The position numbers and the translations under genes are program-made. A stretch of DNA of 64,000 nt from Turritopsis dohrnii. Its lineage: Eukaryota; Cnidaria; Hydrozoa; Anthoathecata; Oceaniidae. Where the stretch lies: the NCBI GenBank assembly GCA_027922465.2, contig BQMF02000028.1:1178001-1242000 (forward strand). The letters run 5' to 3'. Below, one piece after another: positions 31,684-43,058 of the stretch; the stretch's first letter is position 1, and each line of letters begins with the position of its first letter. The notes beneath the pieces were generated by a model. That model was not told the DNA's origin. It ran no database searches and saw only the letters and a list, made by a program, of their open reading frames with translations.

Positions 31684-32559
31684 TCTATATATTAATAGCC
31701 GATTCTCTGTTTGTTTGCTTGTTTGTTTGTTTGTTTGTTCGTTTGTTTGTAAGTCACGCAAAATGGTAGATTTAGTTGTGAGCAAAATTAATTCTTTTTT
31801 TGTGTGCGACGTGAGTTCAGAGCAAATACATTGCGATCCCAATTGAACGTGACTTTTTTTGTCTGATGACCTAATAGGAATAACGTTTTGTTTTTATTAT
31901 TATTGTCAGTTTTATATTCCACATTGACTTGGCTTTGAAAACAATACATCAACTAAATACAAAGAAGCTAACTGATTAAACGTTTTGGACATAAAGCAGC
32001 AGTGGCAGAACGTGGCAGCATGTGCAGTTTACCAGTGTATCCTAACGTATCCTTGCCTGACTGTCTGAGACGGCTGAACATTTTCTCGAGCAATCAAAGT
32101 GTTTAAAAACCGATAGGTAAAAAAAGAGTATCATGATACAAAATATTTTTTTTGCTTTTGTCATAATAGTTGTCTTAATTTGTTTTAATCGATTTCTTTT
32201 AATCTATTTTAATCAGATCGAACGTTTTTTTATTCACTTTATTCATTTAGCACCTGCCTTTTTTTCTCTCCTCCGTGTGAACTTTTTAAGAAGAGAAACC
32301 ATTTCCTCCTTACGTTTGATAGCACCCATGTTAGAGCGCGTAACAAAAGTTAATAAAAAGTTGAATTTTTCTCTCTAAACGTTTTGAGTGTATTGTTACA
32401 CTGATTAAAGATTGGTTTTACCAGAGGTTGTGACCTGAATATGCTTCTGGTTGAACACAAGTTGTACACGAGCCGTTTATAAGGAAATTTGGCGTTTATT
32501 GATACACTGATACAGAGCAGGTGGACATGGGTGGCGAGCGACGCCGCCTTGGCAGCTAG
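31684..32559 (+). mobile_element. Non-autonomous Helitron 4
   Basis: Start TCTATATATTAATAGCCGAT, end hairpin GTGGCG.../CGCCGCC and CTAG (32556-32559), inserted between A (31683) and T (32560). At 876 bp it is close in length and sequence to Helitron 3. A (GTTT)n run sits near the 5' end at 31708-31750. No protein is encoded. Confidence 0.95.
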
Positions 32560-33796
32560 TTATAATAATAATAACATAATAGAGCCATTTGATTAGCTTG
32601 CAGAATATTCCTCTACCAGAAAGTTGAATTTGATTCTACTTTTTGTGTGGATATTTTTGGTGGAATTTATTAAAAGTCAAAAGCAGCTAGACTGAAAGTG
32701 GAATATTTGACCAAGCGAAAAACCATCTTTAGCCAAAAGACTATGGCGTAACAAAATTTTGTTTGAGGGAGCATCATTTAAACATTTTTCAGCCTACTTA
32801 AATGACTCTGTACCTATTTCTAGAGCTTACAAACTATCTAAAAATATAGATAAAATGTTTGAGTAACTCTTGTACAAATGTGTATGTGAATTTCTTGAAA
32901 AAAATAAATATAAAGAAAGAAAGAAAGAAAGAACAATTTTGATTTGGAAAAAATTACTCTGCTGCCTAAACCTTCCTAAACACCTCACAGAAAATATTGA
33001 TGCAGTTGACCAAGGTAGTTCTGCCTGTTGTGTATTTGTAGACTTATAAAAGGCATGAAAGGAAAATGAATTGAATTGGATTGAATTTACCCTAAAAGAA
33101 AAGTATATATATATACCTTTCTTCTTTTGACTTTCATTGAACCAATCATGCCTGAATGTGCGATTCTGAAATACAAAATACATTCAAATACATAATATAA
33201 TCACATACAAATATCAGACATACGCTACACTCAATATTTATCTCCTCAATACATTAACTTGTGTAACAGCATAGGCCAAAAATATATTTGGTTGTAGTAT
33301 CATCTTGGCCATAGAAAGTAGTTGGTCAGATATAAAAAACAAATAAAAAAATCAAAATGTCTACAGATAAAGAATGGTGGATACAGCAAATGTAAACTGT
33401 TCAAATGAACATTCTTCAAATAGAGTTTAAACAATCTACATCTTCATTAAAAGTACCGTCTTCGTGTCTAATTACGGACAGCCTTTGTAAGTACGGACAT
33501 CAAAATGTAAACAAACATTCTTGTGAGGAAAATAGACATGCGTTCTTGCCAAGTTCACCACGTATAACTGAATAAAATGTTTTATGAAACACAGCAATCC
33601 AATAGAGAGCAATTAGCACTAACACTTGAAGAATAAAAGACCGTGAAAATCATAATGGCCTATATTTCAATACTCAGTAAAAAGTGTCCTCCCCCACTGT
33701 GATTGACGTACAAAAACTTTATTTATTTGACGTTTTTTATGATAATTAACTTTCTAAAAGCATGATCAAAAAGCATTTTCATTCCTCATTTCATTT
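32560..33796. other. Mostly unassigned; two weak coding traces
   Basis: Plus frame 32740-32866 reads RLWRNKILFEGASFKHFSAY and ends in a stop, possibly a transposon remnant. On the minus strand 33117-33168 could be an exon (acceptor TTTCAG, donor GTATAT) encoding NRTFRHDWFNESQKKK, which recalls the TTF finger before hAT transposases. A (AAAG)n run is at 32912-32932. Neither trace is enough for a gene call. Confidence 0.3.
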
Positions 33797-35612
33797 TTAA
33801 ACATAAATTTTCGACCTGTCGATATTTCATGACGGAGGTGGCCATCATTATTTTTCATCCGTAAATATGGCTACCATAGTACACACGGAGCTCATAAAAA
33901 TACGCATGATTCTCAAGAGGGCGCAGTCTATTTTAAATCTTTATAGTTTAGAAAAATAAATTCTAAATGGCATATTGGTAATTTTCTCTAGCGTTCAAAT
34001 AAACTTTATCATCTTTCTCTGAAGTTTGTTTTATTACAGTTTGGTTGACAGTACGTGATGTGCCGTGTTTTTAGTTTGCAGACAGTTGGAATTATGTTTT
34101 GATCATGTCCGTAATTACCAAGGGTAAAGATCACGTGAAGTAGCAAAAAACACCCAACGACGGAATAGCAGAACAGTTATTGTGACCCAAAGACCTATAC
34201 GCTTTGCCGACTTACCGACTCAGTAATTCAATTTCATAAGTCAGTCAGCTGATACTAACCAAACATAATTTAGGAGGATGGCTGTCATATTAGAATAGAA
34301 CTTAGCTATTTCATTCAGTAACAGAAAAACTGAGGTAGAAACTTTGTAAAGGGGCTTGCCAAGTAATCCCAAAATATATAATTTGTAAGGAATTGGCCAA
34401 AATATTAAATAATTGTATACAGCTAGGTCAATAACTCTTCCATCCACAATTCAATAAACATCCATTAATCATAAATTACCGTCATGTAAAAAAAATGATA
34501 AATATATAAAGTGAAGTTAGTATTGCATAAGTTGAACGCTGTATCTACTAGTAGCTAGGTAGTTTCTTTTTTCTTTAATGAAGTGAAAAACATTTGGATG
34601 GTACACTGCCGGACACGAAACATTTCCGTGTATAAAAAACACTTTATTTTAATTCTTATCTTGCCATAAAATATGAGATCTATATCTCCTTTCAAAGTAA
34701 AAAATTAAACATAAATTTTCGACCTGTCGATATTTCATGACGGAGGTGGCCATCATTATTTTTCATCCGTAAATATGGCTACCATAGTACACACGGAGCT
34801 CATAAAAATACGCATGATTCTCAAGAGGGCGCAGTCTATTTTAAATCTTTATAGTTTAGAAAAATAAATTCTAAATGGCATATTGGTAATTTTCTCTAGC
34901 GTTCAAATAAACTTTATCATCTTTCTCTGAAGTTTGTTTTATTACAGTTTGGTTGACAGTACGTGATGTGCCGTGTTTTTAGTTTGCAGACAGTTGGAAT
35001 TATGTTTTGATCATGTCCGTAATTACCAAGGGTAAAGATCACGTGAAGTAGCAAAAAACACCCAACGACGGAATAGCAGAACAGTTATTGTGACCCAAAG
35101 ACCTATACGCTTTGCCGACTTACCGACTCAGTAATTCAATTTCATAAGTCAGTCAGCTGATACTAACCAAACATAATTTAGGAGGATGGCTGTCATATTA
35201 GAATAGAACTTAGCTATTTCATTCAGTAACAGAAAAACTGAGGTAGAAACTTTGTAAAGGGGCTTGCCAAGTAATCCCAAAATATATAATTTGTAAGGAA
35301 TTGGCCAAAATATTAAATAATTGTATACAGCTAGGTCAATAACTCTTCCATCCACAATTCAATAAACATCCATTAATCATAAATTACCGTCATGTAAAAA
35401 AAATGATAAATATATAAAGTGAAGTTAGTATTGCATAAGTTGAACGCTGTATCTACTAGTAGCTAGGTAGTTTCTTTTTTCTTTAATGAAGTGAAAAACA
35501 TTTGGATGGTACACTGCCGGACACGAAACATTTCCGTGTATAAAAAACACTTTATTTTAATTCTTATCTTGCCATAAAATATGAGATCTATATCTCCTTT
35601 CAAAGTAAAAAA
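33797..35612. repeat. 908-bp direct tandem duplication, apparently identical copies
   Basis: 33797-34704 and 34705-35612 read the same base for base wherever I compared them; matching ORF-like strings lie exactly 908 bp apart. The first copy joins the second at an A-rich stretch (GTAAAAAATTAAAC). No gene is recognised inside. Identity suggests a very recent event or an assembly artefact. Confidence 0.9.
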
Positions 35613-35734
35613 CACTTTATTTAGTGCACACAGTTTTAATGGTTTGCACATGGCTATGGGTTAACCAACACATATGATCGCAGTCAGGCTGTCATTATTG
35701 TTTACGGCATTGAGCACGGTTTACTTTGAAAAGT

Positions 35735-36080
35735 TCATTGGGCGACAATTGAAAACATTATATGATCGTTATTACCAAATGTTTCACGACAAACAGCTTC
35801 AAAATCGTACCACACCAACAAACCTAAATTTTATATTAACAAAAGAGGAAATAAAAGTAGCAGATTCCATAGTAAAAGATCATTTATCAAAAAGATCATA
35901 GTAAAAGATCATTTATCATTGGGCGACAATTGAAAACATTATATGATCGTTATTACCAAATGTTTCACGACAAACAACTTCAAAATCGTACCACACCAAC
36001 AAACCTAAATTTTATATTAACAAAAGAGGAAATAAAAGTAGCAGATTCCATAGTAAAAGATCATTTATCATCGATTGAAA
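35735..36080. repeat. 182-bp tandem duplication within a LINE
   Basis: The segment starting CATTGGGCGACAATTGAAAA occurs at 35735 and again at 35917, about 97 percent or more alike, joined by a repeated GATCATAGTAAAAGATC. It duplicates part of the N-terminal region of the R4-like LINE and breaks its frame. Confidence 0.85.
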
Positions 36081-37594
36081 ATGTTTCCCTTTGGGATATA
36101 AACTGTTCTCTCTACTCAATTGCACTAGCTTGTAAAGAGAAAAACAATGATATCAGAGAGCCCGAAAACCGTAAACAAAACCCGAACGAACCGAAGTGGA
36201 TCGTAAACCTACAAAATAGCATTGAGAGAATAAGGAAATTAATCGCACACACTAATGTAATTATACAATGTAAGAAAGAAAACAAATTCACAAAACATCA
36301 AACATTTTTAAAAATCACCCTCTAAAAGAAATTTGGAAACCCTAAAACCGTAACATTGACCACAAAACTGACAGTACTAAGACAAGAATTAAAAAGCAAA
36401 ACAGAACGACTACGATACGAAAAGAGATTAAACGAACGAAAACGAATTAATAAACAATTCTCGAACAACCCAAAACTGGTATACCGATCATTTAAAAGAA
36501 AAATTATTGAAACAAATAATATCTCAAAAACGGAACAGATTGAAAAGTTTTGGAAAGAAATCTGGCAAAGTAAAGCCATATTTAATGAGGAACCTGAGTG
36601 GCGGAAAGACCTAGATCTAACATACTGTACCAATACCACCCCAAAAAGCTACCATATCAACACGACTAAACTCGATAAAGCAATAAATAAGCTCCAGCTA
36701 AAGAAATCTCCCGGTGATGACAAAATAACACCATTCTGGTTTAAAAAACTAAAAAGTTATCGTCATATACTAGCGTCTCAATTTGAAAAGCTGCTGTATG
36801 ACAACAAGCCACTCCCGCAATGGCTCAGCACTGCCCGTACGACACTTCAACCCAAAACAGAGGAAACACACATAGCCAAAAATTATAGACCTATCGCATG
36901 TCTAAACATCCAATACAAATTATATACAAGCTGTCTGAACTCCTTTCTAACTGACCACGTAACGAAAAACCACGTTATTGCGAACGAACAAGCAGCTGGA
37001 AAGAAGGGTATCTGGGGTACGACAGAGCAATTGCTAATCAATAAAACAATCTTAGAAGAAGTCAAGTCATCAAGGTATTATGTACCAGTACGACATGATG
37101 CATTAGGTAGATATACCTTGAAAATCATTATACAGAAGAATCATCCAGAATACAAATATAACGAAACAAAAGATCCGGAATACGTGAAAAAAGTCGGAGA
37201 CTACGAATACTGGTGGAACCTACCTATAAAAACAGTAACCAAGCGACCACACAACAGACATGACCTACTAGTTTGGAGCAACAACGACAAGACGTGTAAC
37301 ATCATCGAATTTAGTTGTCCAGAAGATGTCAACATCACTAATAAAGTTAACGAAAAACTGAATACGTACGGTCCGCTAATACGAAACTTACAAATTATGT
37401 ATCCCCACTACAAATTTCAAATGACACCAATTGTCGTAGGTGCACTCGGTTATGTACCGAAAAATCTTAAAGAATACATGGAGGAACTAGGGTTCGATAA
37501 ACAAGCAATAAAAATTGTCATTAATAAAATTCAAGCCATCGTTACAGCTGGAACTGTAAAAATCTGTAAAACTTTCTTAAATTTTAAATGCTAA
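35738..37594 (+). pseudogene. R4-like LINE with its reverse transcriptase core deleted
   Basis: The first frame (35930-36325) has SIENVSLWDINCSLYSIALA and PKWIVNLQNSIERIRKLIAH. The second (36356-37594, 412 residues) has KTERLRYEKRLNERKRINKQ, NYRPIACLNIQYKLYTSCLN and LLINKTILEEVKSS, and then jumps straight to RYYVPVRHDALGRYTLK. The missing part is the catalytic palm (including the Asp box) and the Cys/His cluster. The restriction-like endonuclease remains: HDLLVWSNNDKTCNIIEFS, then VVGALGYVPKNLKEYMEELG at the C terminus. All blocks match the LINE at 9.1-13.5 kb. The deletion keeps the frame open. Confidence 0.85.
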
Positions 37595-37596
37595 TA

Positions 37597-38101
37597 TTCT
37601 GATAGGATTATATTTGATGTTAAGTATCTGATTACACTAAATGTTTCGGATCTGCTAGACTCTACCGTTTTTAGTTTTTTTTTAACGTAAGCGAATGCCA
37701 AAGTGTCTCTTATAAGCTATGATGGAAGGAAGGGGGAAAGACCTTATAGCAGTATCTGCCAATGTTTCAACAATCCTATACACTGTTATCGGGGTTTTCT
37801 CATTCCTCTCATAGCCTGATTATCAACTTTCAATTCTCTCGTGTAATAACGGTGGATTGGTTTTGTGGTGGTTTAGCTCACTGTAGGCCAGATGAGCTAA
37901 ATGCCACTGATAAAACTTACCTACCCTTAAGCATTACTTTCGCCTTAACTCGTAATACCCTGAAGTGAAACCTTAACGCGATGTCATACATTTATTACTT
38001 CTTCATAAGAATATTTCAGTTTTAATAGTAATAATTCTCACTGTAGGCCAGTTGTGCTAGTATTGCCGTTGAAACTTAACTATTCGTCCATTTTAAATCT
38101 T
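37597..38101. other. Probable LINE 3' UTR, target of the LTR element
   Basis: It holds two copies of CTCACTGTAGGCCAG (37879-37893 and 38039-38053), 160 bases apart, each followed by similar sequence. No gene is seen. Confidence 0.4.
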
Positions 38102-38106
38102 GTAAG

Positions 38107-38209
38107 TAGAGGAGAATGAACTCTTCTGAGAACCTTTGTTTTGTTATATACTATTCTCTATATTGTTGTATCGTTTAGATTCTAACATTGTAAGAAGTTA
38201 CTAAACTAA
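38107..38209 (+). repeat. 5' LTR, 103 bp
   Basis: Direct repeat of the 3' LTR with three substitutions. It is very short for an LTR and its ends are TA...AA, not the usual TG...CA; the boundary could shift by a few bases because the target duplication shares bases with the repeat end. Confidence 0.85.
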
Positions 38210-38281
38210 GTACAAATGGTTAAGACCTATCTATGTTAGAATCTTTCACGTGGTGACGAATTTTATCAACTATACGACACG

Positions 38282-39337
38282 ATGCCTATTGTTCAATGCC
38301 CAATCGATGGGTGTACGTACAGCACTCCGGACTTGGATGCTACGATCGTTGCTGCTCTGATCACAGCACATGCCACCTCTCACACTGCCGCCTCCTCCTC
38401 TACAGGAGCACTCAAAATGGAACGAGTCAAACGACCGACGATTACTCCTGCCGGCACGACGTCAGATTGGCAATACTTCCTGACACGCTGGGACGAATAC
38501 GTTGCTGCTACGACAGTCCAAGGGAAAGACAGGGTGCTTCAACGTCTTGAGTGCTGTGATGAGACACTCAGGAGAGACCTGACCAGATCCACAGTCGGAC
38601 TGTCCAACAAGACCGAGCGGGAAGTGTTAAACGCAATCAAGTCCCTCGCTGTTCGAGATGAAAACGTGATGGTCTCGCGCGTTGCGCTGAATGACATGAG
38701 ACAGGACAGGGAAGAGACAGTACGTTCTTTCTGTGCCAGACTTCGTGGCCAGGCGAGCGTATGCCAATACACTATCGAATGCCCAAATTGTCATCATGAT
38801 GTTGACTATACGGAACCCATTCTCAGAGACGCTATCTGTAGAGGCATAGAGGACACTGAAATCCAACTAAATCTATTGGGGCACACCAACCAAGATATGA
38901 CCCTCAATGAGGTTGTCCACTTTGTCGACGCCAAAGAGGCAGGGAAGCGCTCTGCCACTAAACTTTTAGATAACCAGACCACGGGCAACTCGATTCGAAG
39001 CTCATATCGCCGGGGTCGTACAAATGCTATTCCGAAACCTACGGATCATGACCAAAGCAGTCACCTCTTCTCCTATTGTGGCAAGAAAGGTCATGGAGAG
39101 AAGTCATCGGCACAACGACGCAAAACAACTTGCCCAGCCTACAACCACCAATGCACCTATTGCAAGCGCCTCCACCACTTCGAGGACGTCTGCAGAAGCA
39201 AAGACAAATCCAAGACCAATAAGGAAGACCAGAACTCTGCAAACCATCAAGGCGCCATCTACGACGCACTCTGTTCTGCAACCGTAAACGCCATATCTGC
39301 AGATCATCACGTCCATCAGAAGTCAACAGATCAATAG
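38282..39337 (+). CDS. gag: LTR-element Gag-like protein
   Basis: The 351-residue frame starts at ATG 38282 and ends at a TAG at 39335-39337. The N terminus has a C2H2-like finger: C6 and C11, then H29 and H33 (VQCPIDGC ... AHATSH). The middle is a helical capsid-like region (DWQYFLTRWDEYVAATTVQG, VRSFCARLRGQASVC). The C-terminal part carries a degenerate knuckle (YCGKKGHG, first Cys replaced) and a proper CCHC knuckle (CTYCKRLHHFEDVC). It would form particles and bind the element RNA. The pol frame follows directly after the stop, in the same frame. Confidence 0.85.
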   Translation: MPIVQCPIDGCTYSTPDLDATIVAALITAHATSHTAASSSTGALKMERVKRPTITPAGTTSDWQYFLTRWDEYVAATTVQGKDRVLQRLECCDETLRRDLTRSTVGLSNKTEREVLNAIKSLAVRDENVMVSRVALNDMRQDREETVRSFCARLRGQASVCQYTIECPNCHHDVDYTEPILRDAICRGIEDTEIQLNLLGHTNQDMTLNEVVHFVDAKEAGKRSATKLLDNQTTGNSIRSSYRRGRTNAIPKPTDHDQSSHLFSYCGKKGHGEKSSAQRRKTTCPAYNHQCTYCKRLHHFEDVCRSKDKSKTNKEDQNSANHQGAIYDALCSATVNAISADHHVHQKSTDQ

Positions 39338-41413
39338 ATGCGACAGCCATCCAGTCCACAACCCTTTATCAAGCTCTCGGTCAGAGTCGCTGATCAAGAC
39401 TACACAGACCTAGGCTTTGAACCGATCGTCAACAACCCTGGAAAGGTTATCTCCGTACCAGCCATGGCTGACACTGGCTGCCAGAGTTGCCTTGCGAGCT
39501 TCAAAAGCGTTCAACAACTTGGCCTTTTAAAAGATGACCTCATACCATACAAGATAAAGATGCACGCTGCCAACGACAAGCCCATCAACATTCTCGGGGC
39601 TATCATCTTTCGTATCTCTGGTGTCGACCATAACAATGATTTCACCGGAACCAGACAGATGACCTATGTCACGGAGGACTCGAACAACATCTTCCTCAGC
39701 AAAGCCGCCTGCATTGACCTTGCCATGATATCCGACAACTTCCCTACCATCGGAGGAACATCAAACAACCCCATCAAAGACACACAACAATCGTGTGACT
39801 GCCCACGTCGAGAGCTTCCACCGCCTTTACCAACAAAGCTACCTTTTCCAGCAACTACGAAAAACCGTGAGAAGCTCCAAGATTATCTGCTCGAATACTA
39901 CAAGTCTAGCACATTCAACACCTGTGAGCACCAACCTCTTCCACTGATGAGCGGTCCACCATTGAAACTTCGCATTGACCCATCCGCTGAACCCGTCGCC
40001 CATCACTCACCAATACCAGTTCCTGTTCATTGGCAGGAGAAGGGGAAGGCGGGCATCGACAGAGACGTTCGCCTTGGCGTCATCGAGACAGTTCTTGTTG
40101 GAGAACCAGTCACTTGGTGCCATCGGATGGTTGTTTGTTCCAAGAAGAACGGGGAACCGAGACGTACTGTCGACCTACAGCCCTTAAATGCCCATGCTAC
40201 TCGAGAGACCCATCACACTTCCTCTCCTTTTCACCAAGTCCGTACTGTTCCCGGACGAGTCAAGAAGACCGTATCCGACGCATGGAATGGCTATCATAGC
40301 GTTCCCCTCCAACCAGAAGATAGACATTTCACGACTTTCATCACGCCTTGGGGACGTTACCGCTACTGCACAACCCCTCAAGGTTATGTCTCCTCAGGTG
40401 ATGCCTACACAAGACGCTTTGATGAGATAGCTGCCGACTTTCCAAACAAGATCAAGGTGATCGACGACGCACTTCTCTGGCACGATTCCCTGGAAGAGAG
40501 CTTCTTTCAAGCTGCCCAATGGCTCGACCTTTGTGGTAAGAACGGTATCATCCAAAATCCCAGCAAATTTGTCCTTGGTGCCAACACTGTCGAATTCTCC
40601 GGCTTCAAAATCACCCCAACGGAAGTCCAACCAAGCAACGACATCTTAAGAGCCATTAGAGATTTTCCTACTCCAATAAGCATTACGTACATTCGCTCCT
40701 GGTTCGGACTCGTGAACCAAGTAGCTTATACATTTAGTATGGCGTCGCAGATGCAACCGTTTCGTGACCTTCTCAAACCAAAATCAACGTTTATTTGGGA
40801 CGAGAACCTACAAAGACTGTTCGAAGAATCCAAGCAAACAATCATTGACGAAATCCGGAATGGCGTCCGCATCTTTGACAAATCTAAACCCACTTGCCTT
40901 GCCACAGACTGGTCAAGACTTGGAACCGGTTATTGGCTATTCCAAAAACACTGTAAATGTGAAGGCGTCAAACCGTTCTGCTGCCCGACAGGATGGAAGG
41001 TTGTGCTGGTCGTGAGCCGCTTTACCACATCTGCCGAATCTAATTATGCACCTATCGAGGGAGAAGCCTTTACTGTTACCTATGGCTTGGACGAGTCGAG
41101 ACACTTTGTTCTTGGTTGTGACGATCTCACACTAGCTGTCGACCACAAACCACTTCTCGGATTGTTCTCTAACAGATCTCTGCAGGACATCCCAAATGGT
41201 CGTTTGCGAAATTTGAAAGAAAAAACTCTACGGTACCGCTTCAAGATGCATCACATACCAGGGAGAAAACACCGCGCACCTGACTGCACATCCCGCCATC
41301 CCAGTGGCCCCAGAGACCCTGACGTGTTGACCCCCTTCCTGACGATACATCAACAATCTTCACAGATGAGGGATTCGGCCCACCATCTGCTTACGAAGTC
41401 CTTTCAACTGTGA
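39338..41413 (+). CDS. pol: LTR-element protease, reverse transcriptase and RNase H
   Basis: This 691-residue frame is in the same frame as gag, with ATG right after its TAG. Protease: AMADTGCQSCLA, active-site DTG at residues 45-47. RT: WCHRMVVCSKKNGEPRRTVD, the Asp motif region SDAWNGYHSVPL, TPWGRYRYCTTPQG and the catalytic box KVIDDALLWHD (residue about 374), which has IDDA in place of YxDD. RNase H: CLATDWSRLGTGYW (Asp about 522), GEAFTVTYGLDES and LAVDHKPLLGL. The frame closes at 41413, before integrase, which lies in another frame; so integrase expression needs a frameshift or the copy is broken there. Confidence 0.9.
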   Translation: MRQPSSPQPFIKLSVRVADQDYTDLGFEPIVNNPGKVISVPAMADTGCQSCLASFKSVQQLGLLKDDLIPYKIKMHAANDKPINILGAIIFRISGVDHNNDFTGTRQMTYVTEDSNNIFLSKAACIDLAMISDNFPTIGGTSNNPIKDTQQSCDCPRRELPPPLPTKLPFPATTKNREKLQDYLLEYYKSSTFNTCEHQPLPLMSGPPLKLRIDPSAEPVAHHSPIPVPVHWQEKGKAGIDRDVRLGVIETVLVGEPVTWCHRMVVCSKKNGEPRRTVDLQPLNAHATRETHHTSSPFHQVRTVPGRVKKTVSDAWNGYHSVPLQPEDRHFTTFITPWGRYRYCTTPQGYVSSGDAYTRRFDEIAADFPNKIKVIDDALLWHDSLEESFFQAAQWLDLCGKNGIIQNPSKFVLGANTVEFSGFKITPTEVQPSNDILRAIRDFPTPISITYIRSWFGLVNQVAYTFSMASQMQPFRDLLKPKSTFIWDENLQRLFEESKQTIIDEIRNGVRIFDKSKPTCLATDWSRLGTGYWLFQKHCKCEGVKPFCCPTGWKVVLVVSRFTTSAESNYAPIEGEAFTVTYGLDESRHFVLGCDDLTLAVDHKPLLGLFSNRSLQDIPNGRLRNLKEKTLRYRFKMHHIPGRKHRAPDCTSRHPSGPRDPDVLTPFLTIHQQSSQMRDSAHHLLTKSFQL

Positions 41414-41508
41414 CTCATAGAATCGCTGCTTCCGACCTCGCTTTCGAAGAAGATATCACGTCATCCATCACCGCCGCAGCCTCGTAAACCCTTTCCATCA
41501 CTTGGGAC

Positions 41509-43002
41509 ATGGTGAAGGTTGCATGTTCCAGTGACGATAGCATTCGATTATTAGTCTCGAGCATCCAAGATGGATTCCCAGATGAAGCAAGGCATCTACC
41601 TCCTAGCATCCAACGCTACCACCAATACCGGAACAACCTATGGGCCATGGAAGGGGTGCCAATCTACAAAGAGCGGATCATCATTCCAACTTCTCTACGA
41701 ACACAGATCCTCGACAACCTTCATGCCGCCCATCAAGGAGTTACCTCAATGACAGCTCACCCAGAAGCATCTGTTTTCTGGCCAGGCATAACCAATGACA
41801 TCAAAGACAGACGCACTCGTTGTCATCATTGCAACACTATGGCTCCGTCACCACCGCACCTCCCACCTACGCCGCCTTCTCGGCCTGAGTACCCATTCCA
41901 ACTCATCTGCTCAGATTTCTTCCATCACAAGGCCAACCTTTACTTCATTTCCGTTGACCGTTACTCCAACTGGCCGGTCGTTGAAAGATCCAATGACGGC
42001 AGCAACGGACTCGTCACCAGCCTTCGCCGTACCTTCGTCACATATGGCATCCCGGAAGAACTTTCTTCAGACGGAGGTCCAGAAGTTGTCGCCAAGAATA
42101 CTGAGAACTTCCTTCGATCCTGGGGTGTCCAACATCGACTATCATCAGTAGCCTTTCCACATAGCAACTGCCGTGCCGAGGTAGGAGTCAATACCGTGAA
42201 GAGGATGATTGTCCGCAGCACTGGCCCGAACGGTGGGCTCGACACAGACGCCTTTCAGCGTGCAATGCTAACCTATCGCAACACACCGGACGCCGAAACC
42301 GGCATCTCACCTGCCATATGCATATTTGGTCGACCAACCAGAAGCACCATCCCAATCCTTCCTGGCAAGTACCATCCCCACCCTACGTGGGAGGACACTC
42401 TTCAAAAGAGAGAAGACGCCCTGAGGACCCGCCACTTCAAGATCGCCAAGCGACTGGCAATGGGTACTCGATACATCCCTCCCCTTCGCGTTGGTGATCA
42501 TGTTCGTATTCAGAACCAAGTTGGACCCAACCCAAGGAAATGGGACAAGACTGGTCGTGTTATCGAGGTCAAACAACACGACCAATACGTCGTTAGAGTC
42601 GACGGTTCTGGGAGAGCCACCCTGCGAAATAGGAAGTTCCTACGTCAATTCATCCCTGTCATTCCAAACGTCATCCGCGACCCTCCTATTGTCTACCCAC
42701 CTCATCAATATCTAACACGCCCAACAGCAAGATCACCACAGCAAGCCAACGCCCCGACTGCGGACCGCGAGGCAGATCAAGAAGACTCATCCCCTAAGTC
42801 TTTCGTCGTTGATGCACCATCTGAGGACATTCATGTTACCAACCCACCAGGAATCCTTACTGCGCCTCCGCTCGATAAAAGCTGCACACCTACGACTCCT
42901 CCGAACAACTCCATTCCCGAAACCTCAAAGACCAGCCCGACTGTCCGTAAATCTACACGCCCACACAAGGCTCCTTCATATCTTGCTGACTATGATCATT
43001 GA
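41509..43002 (+). CDS. LTR-element integrase
   Basis: The 497-residue frame is shifted relative to the RT frame. It has the HHCC zinc-binding domain (LHAAHQG, then RCHHC near residue 104), the DDE core (ICSDFF Asp about 134, SSDGGPE Asp about 187, CRAEVGV Glu about 224) and a C-terminal SH3-like segment (PPLRVGDHVRIQNQVGPNPR), then a proline-rich tail ending KAPSYLADYDH. All three acidic residues are present. The linker 41414-41508 in this frame is open for part of its length. It would insert the cDNA copy into host DNA. Confidence 0.9.
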   Translation: MVKVACSSDDSIRLLVSSIQDGFPDEARHLPPSIQRYHQYRNNLWAMEGVPIYKERIIIPTSLRTQILDNLHAAHQGVTSMTAHPEASVFWPGITNDIKDRRTRCHHCNTMAPSPPHLPPTPPSRPEYPFQLICSDFFHHKANLYFISVDRYSNWPVVERSNDGSNGLVTSLRRTFVTYGIPEELSSDGGPEVVAKNTENFLRSWGVQHRLSSVAFPHSNCRAEVGVNTVKRMIVRSTGPNGGLDTDAFQRAMLTYRNTPDAETGISPAICIFGRPTRSTIPILPGKYHPHPTWEDTLQKREDALRTRHFKIAKRLAMGTRYIPPLRVGDHVRIQNQVGPNPRKWDKTGRVIEVKQHDQYVVRVDGSGRATLRNRKFLRQFIPVIPNVIRDPPIVYPPHQYLTRPTARSPQQANAPTADREADQEDSSPKSFVVDAPSEDIHVTNPPGILTAPPLDKSCTPTTPPNNSIPETSKTSPTVRKSTRPHKAPSYLADYDH

Positions 43003-43058
43003 ACTTCATTTTTATCGTCATTACTTCCCCTGTGAGGTCCTTGTGACTTGGGGGGAGA

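Noticed and set aside
34241..35355. Two identical 68-residue ORFs as a gene pair
   Set aside because: Identity comes from the 908-bp duplication; the sequence has no recognisable motif or splice signals.
38539..39359. Minus-strand ORFs in the LTR element
   Set aside because: They lie opposite gag and pol, have no motif, and are shadows of the GC-richer coding strand.
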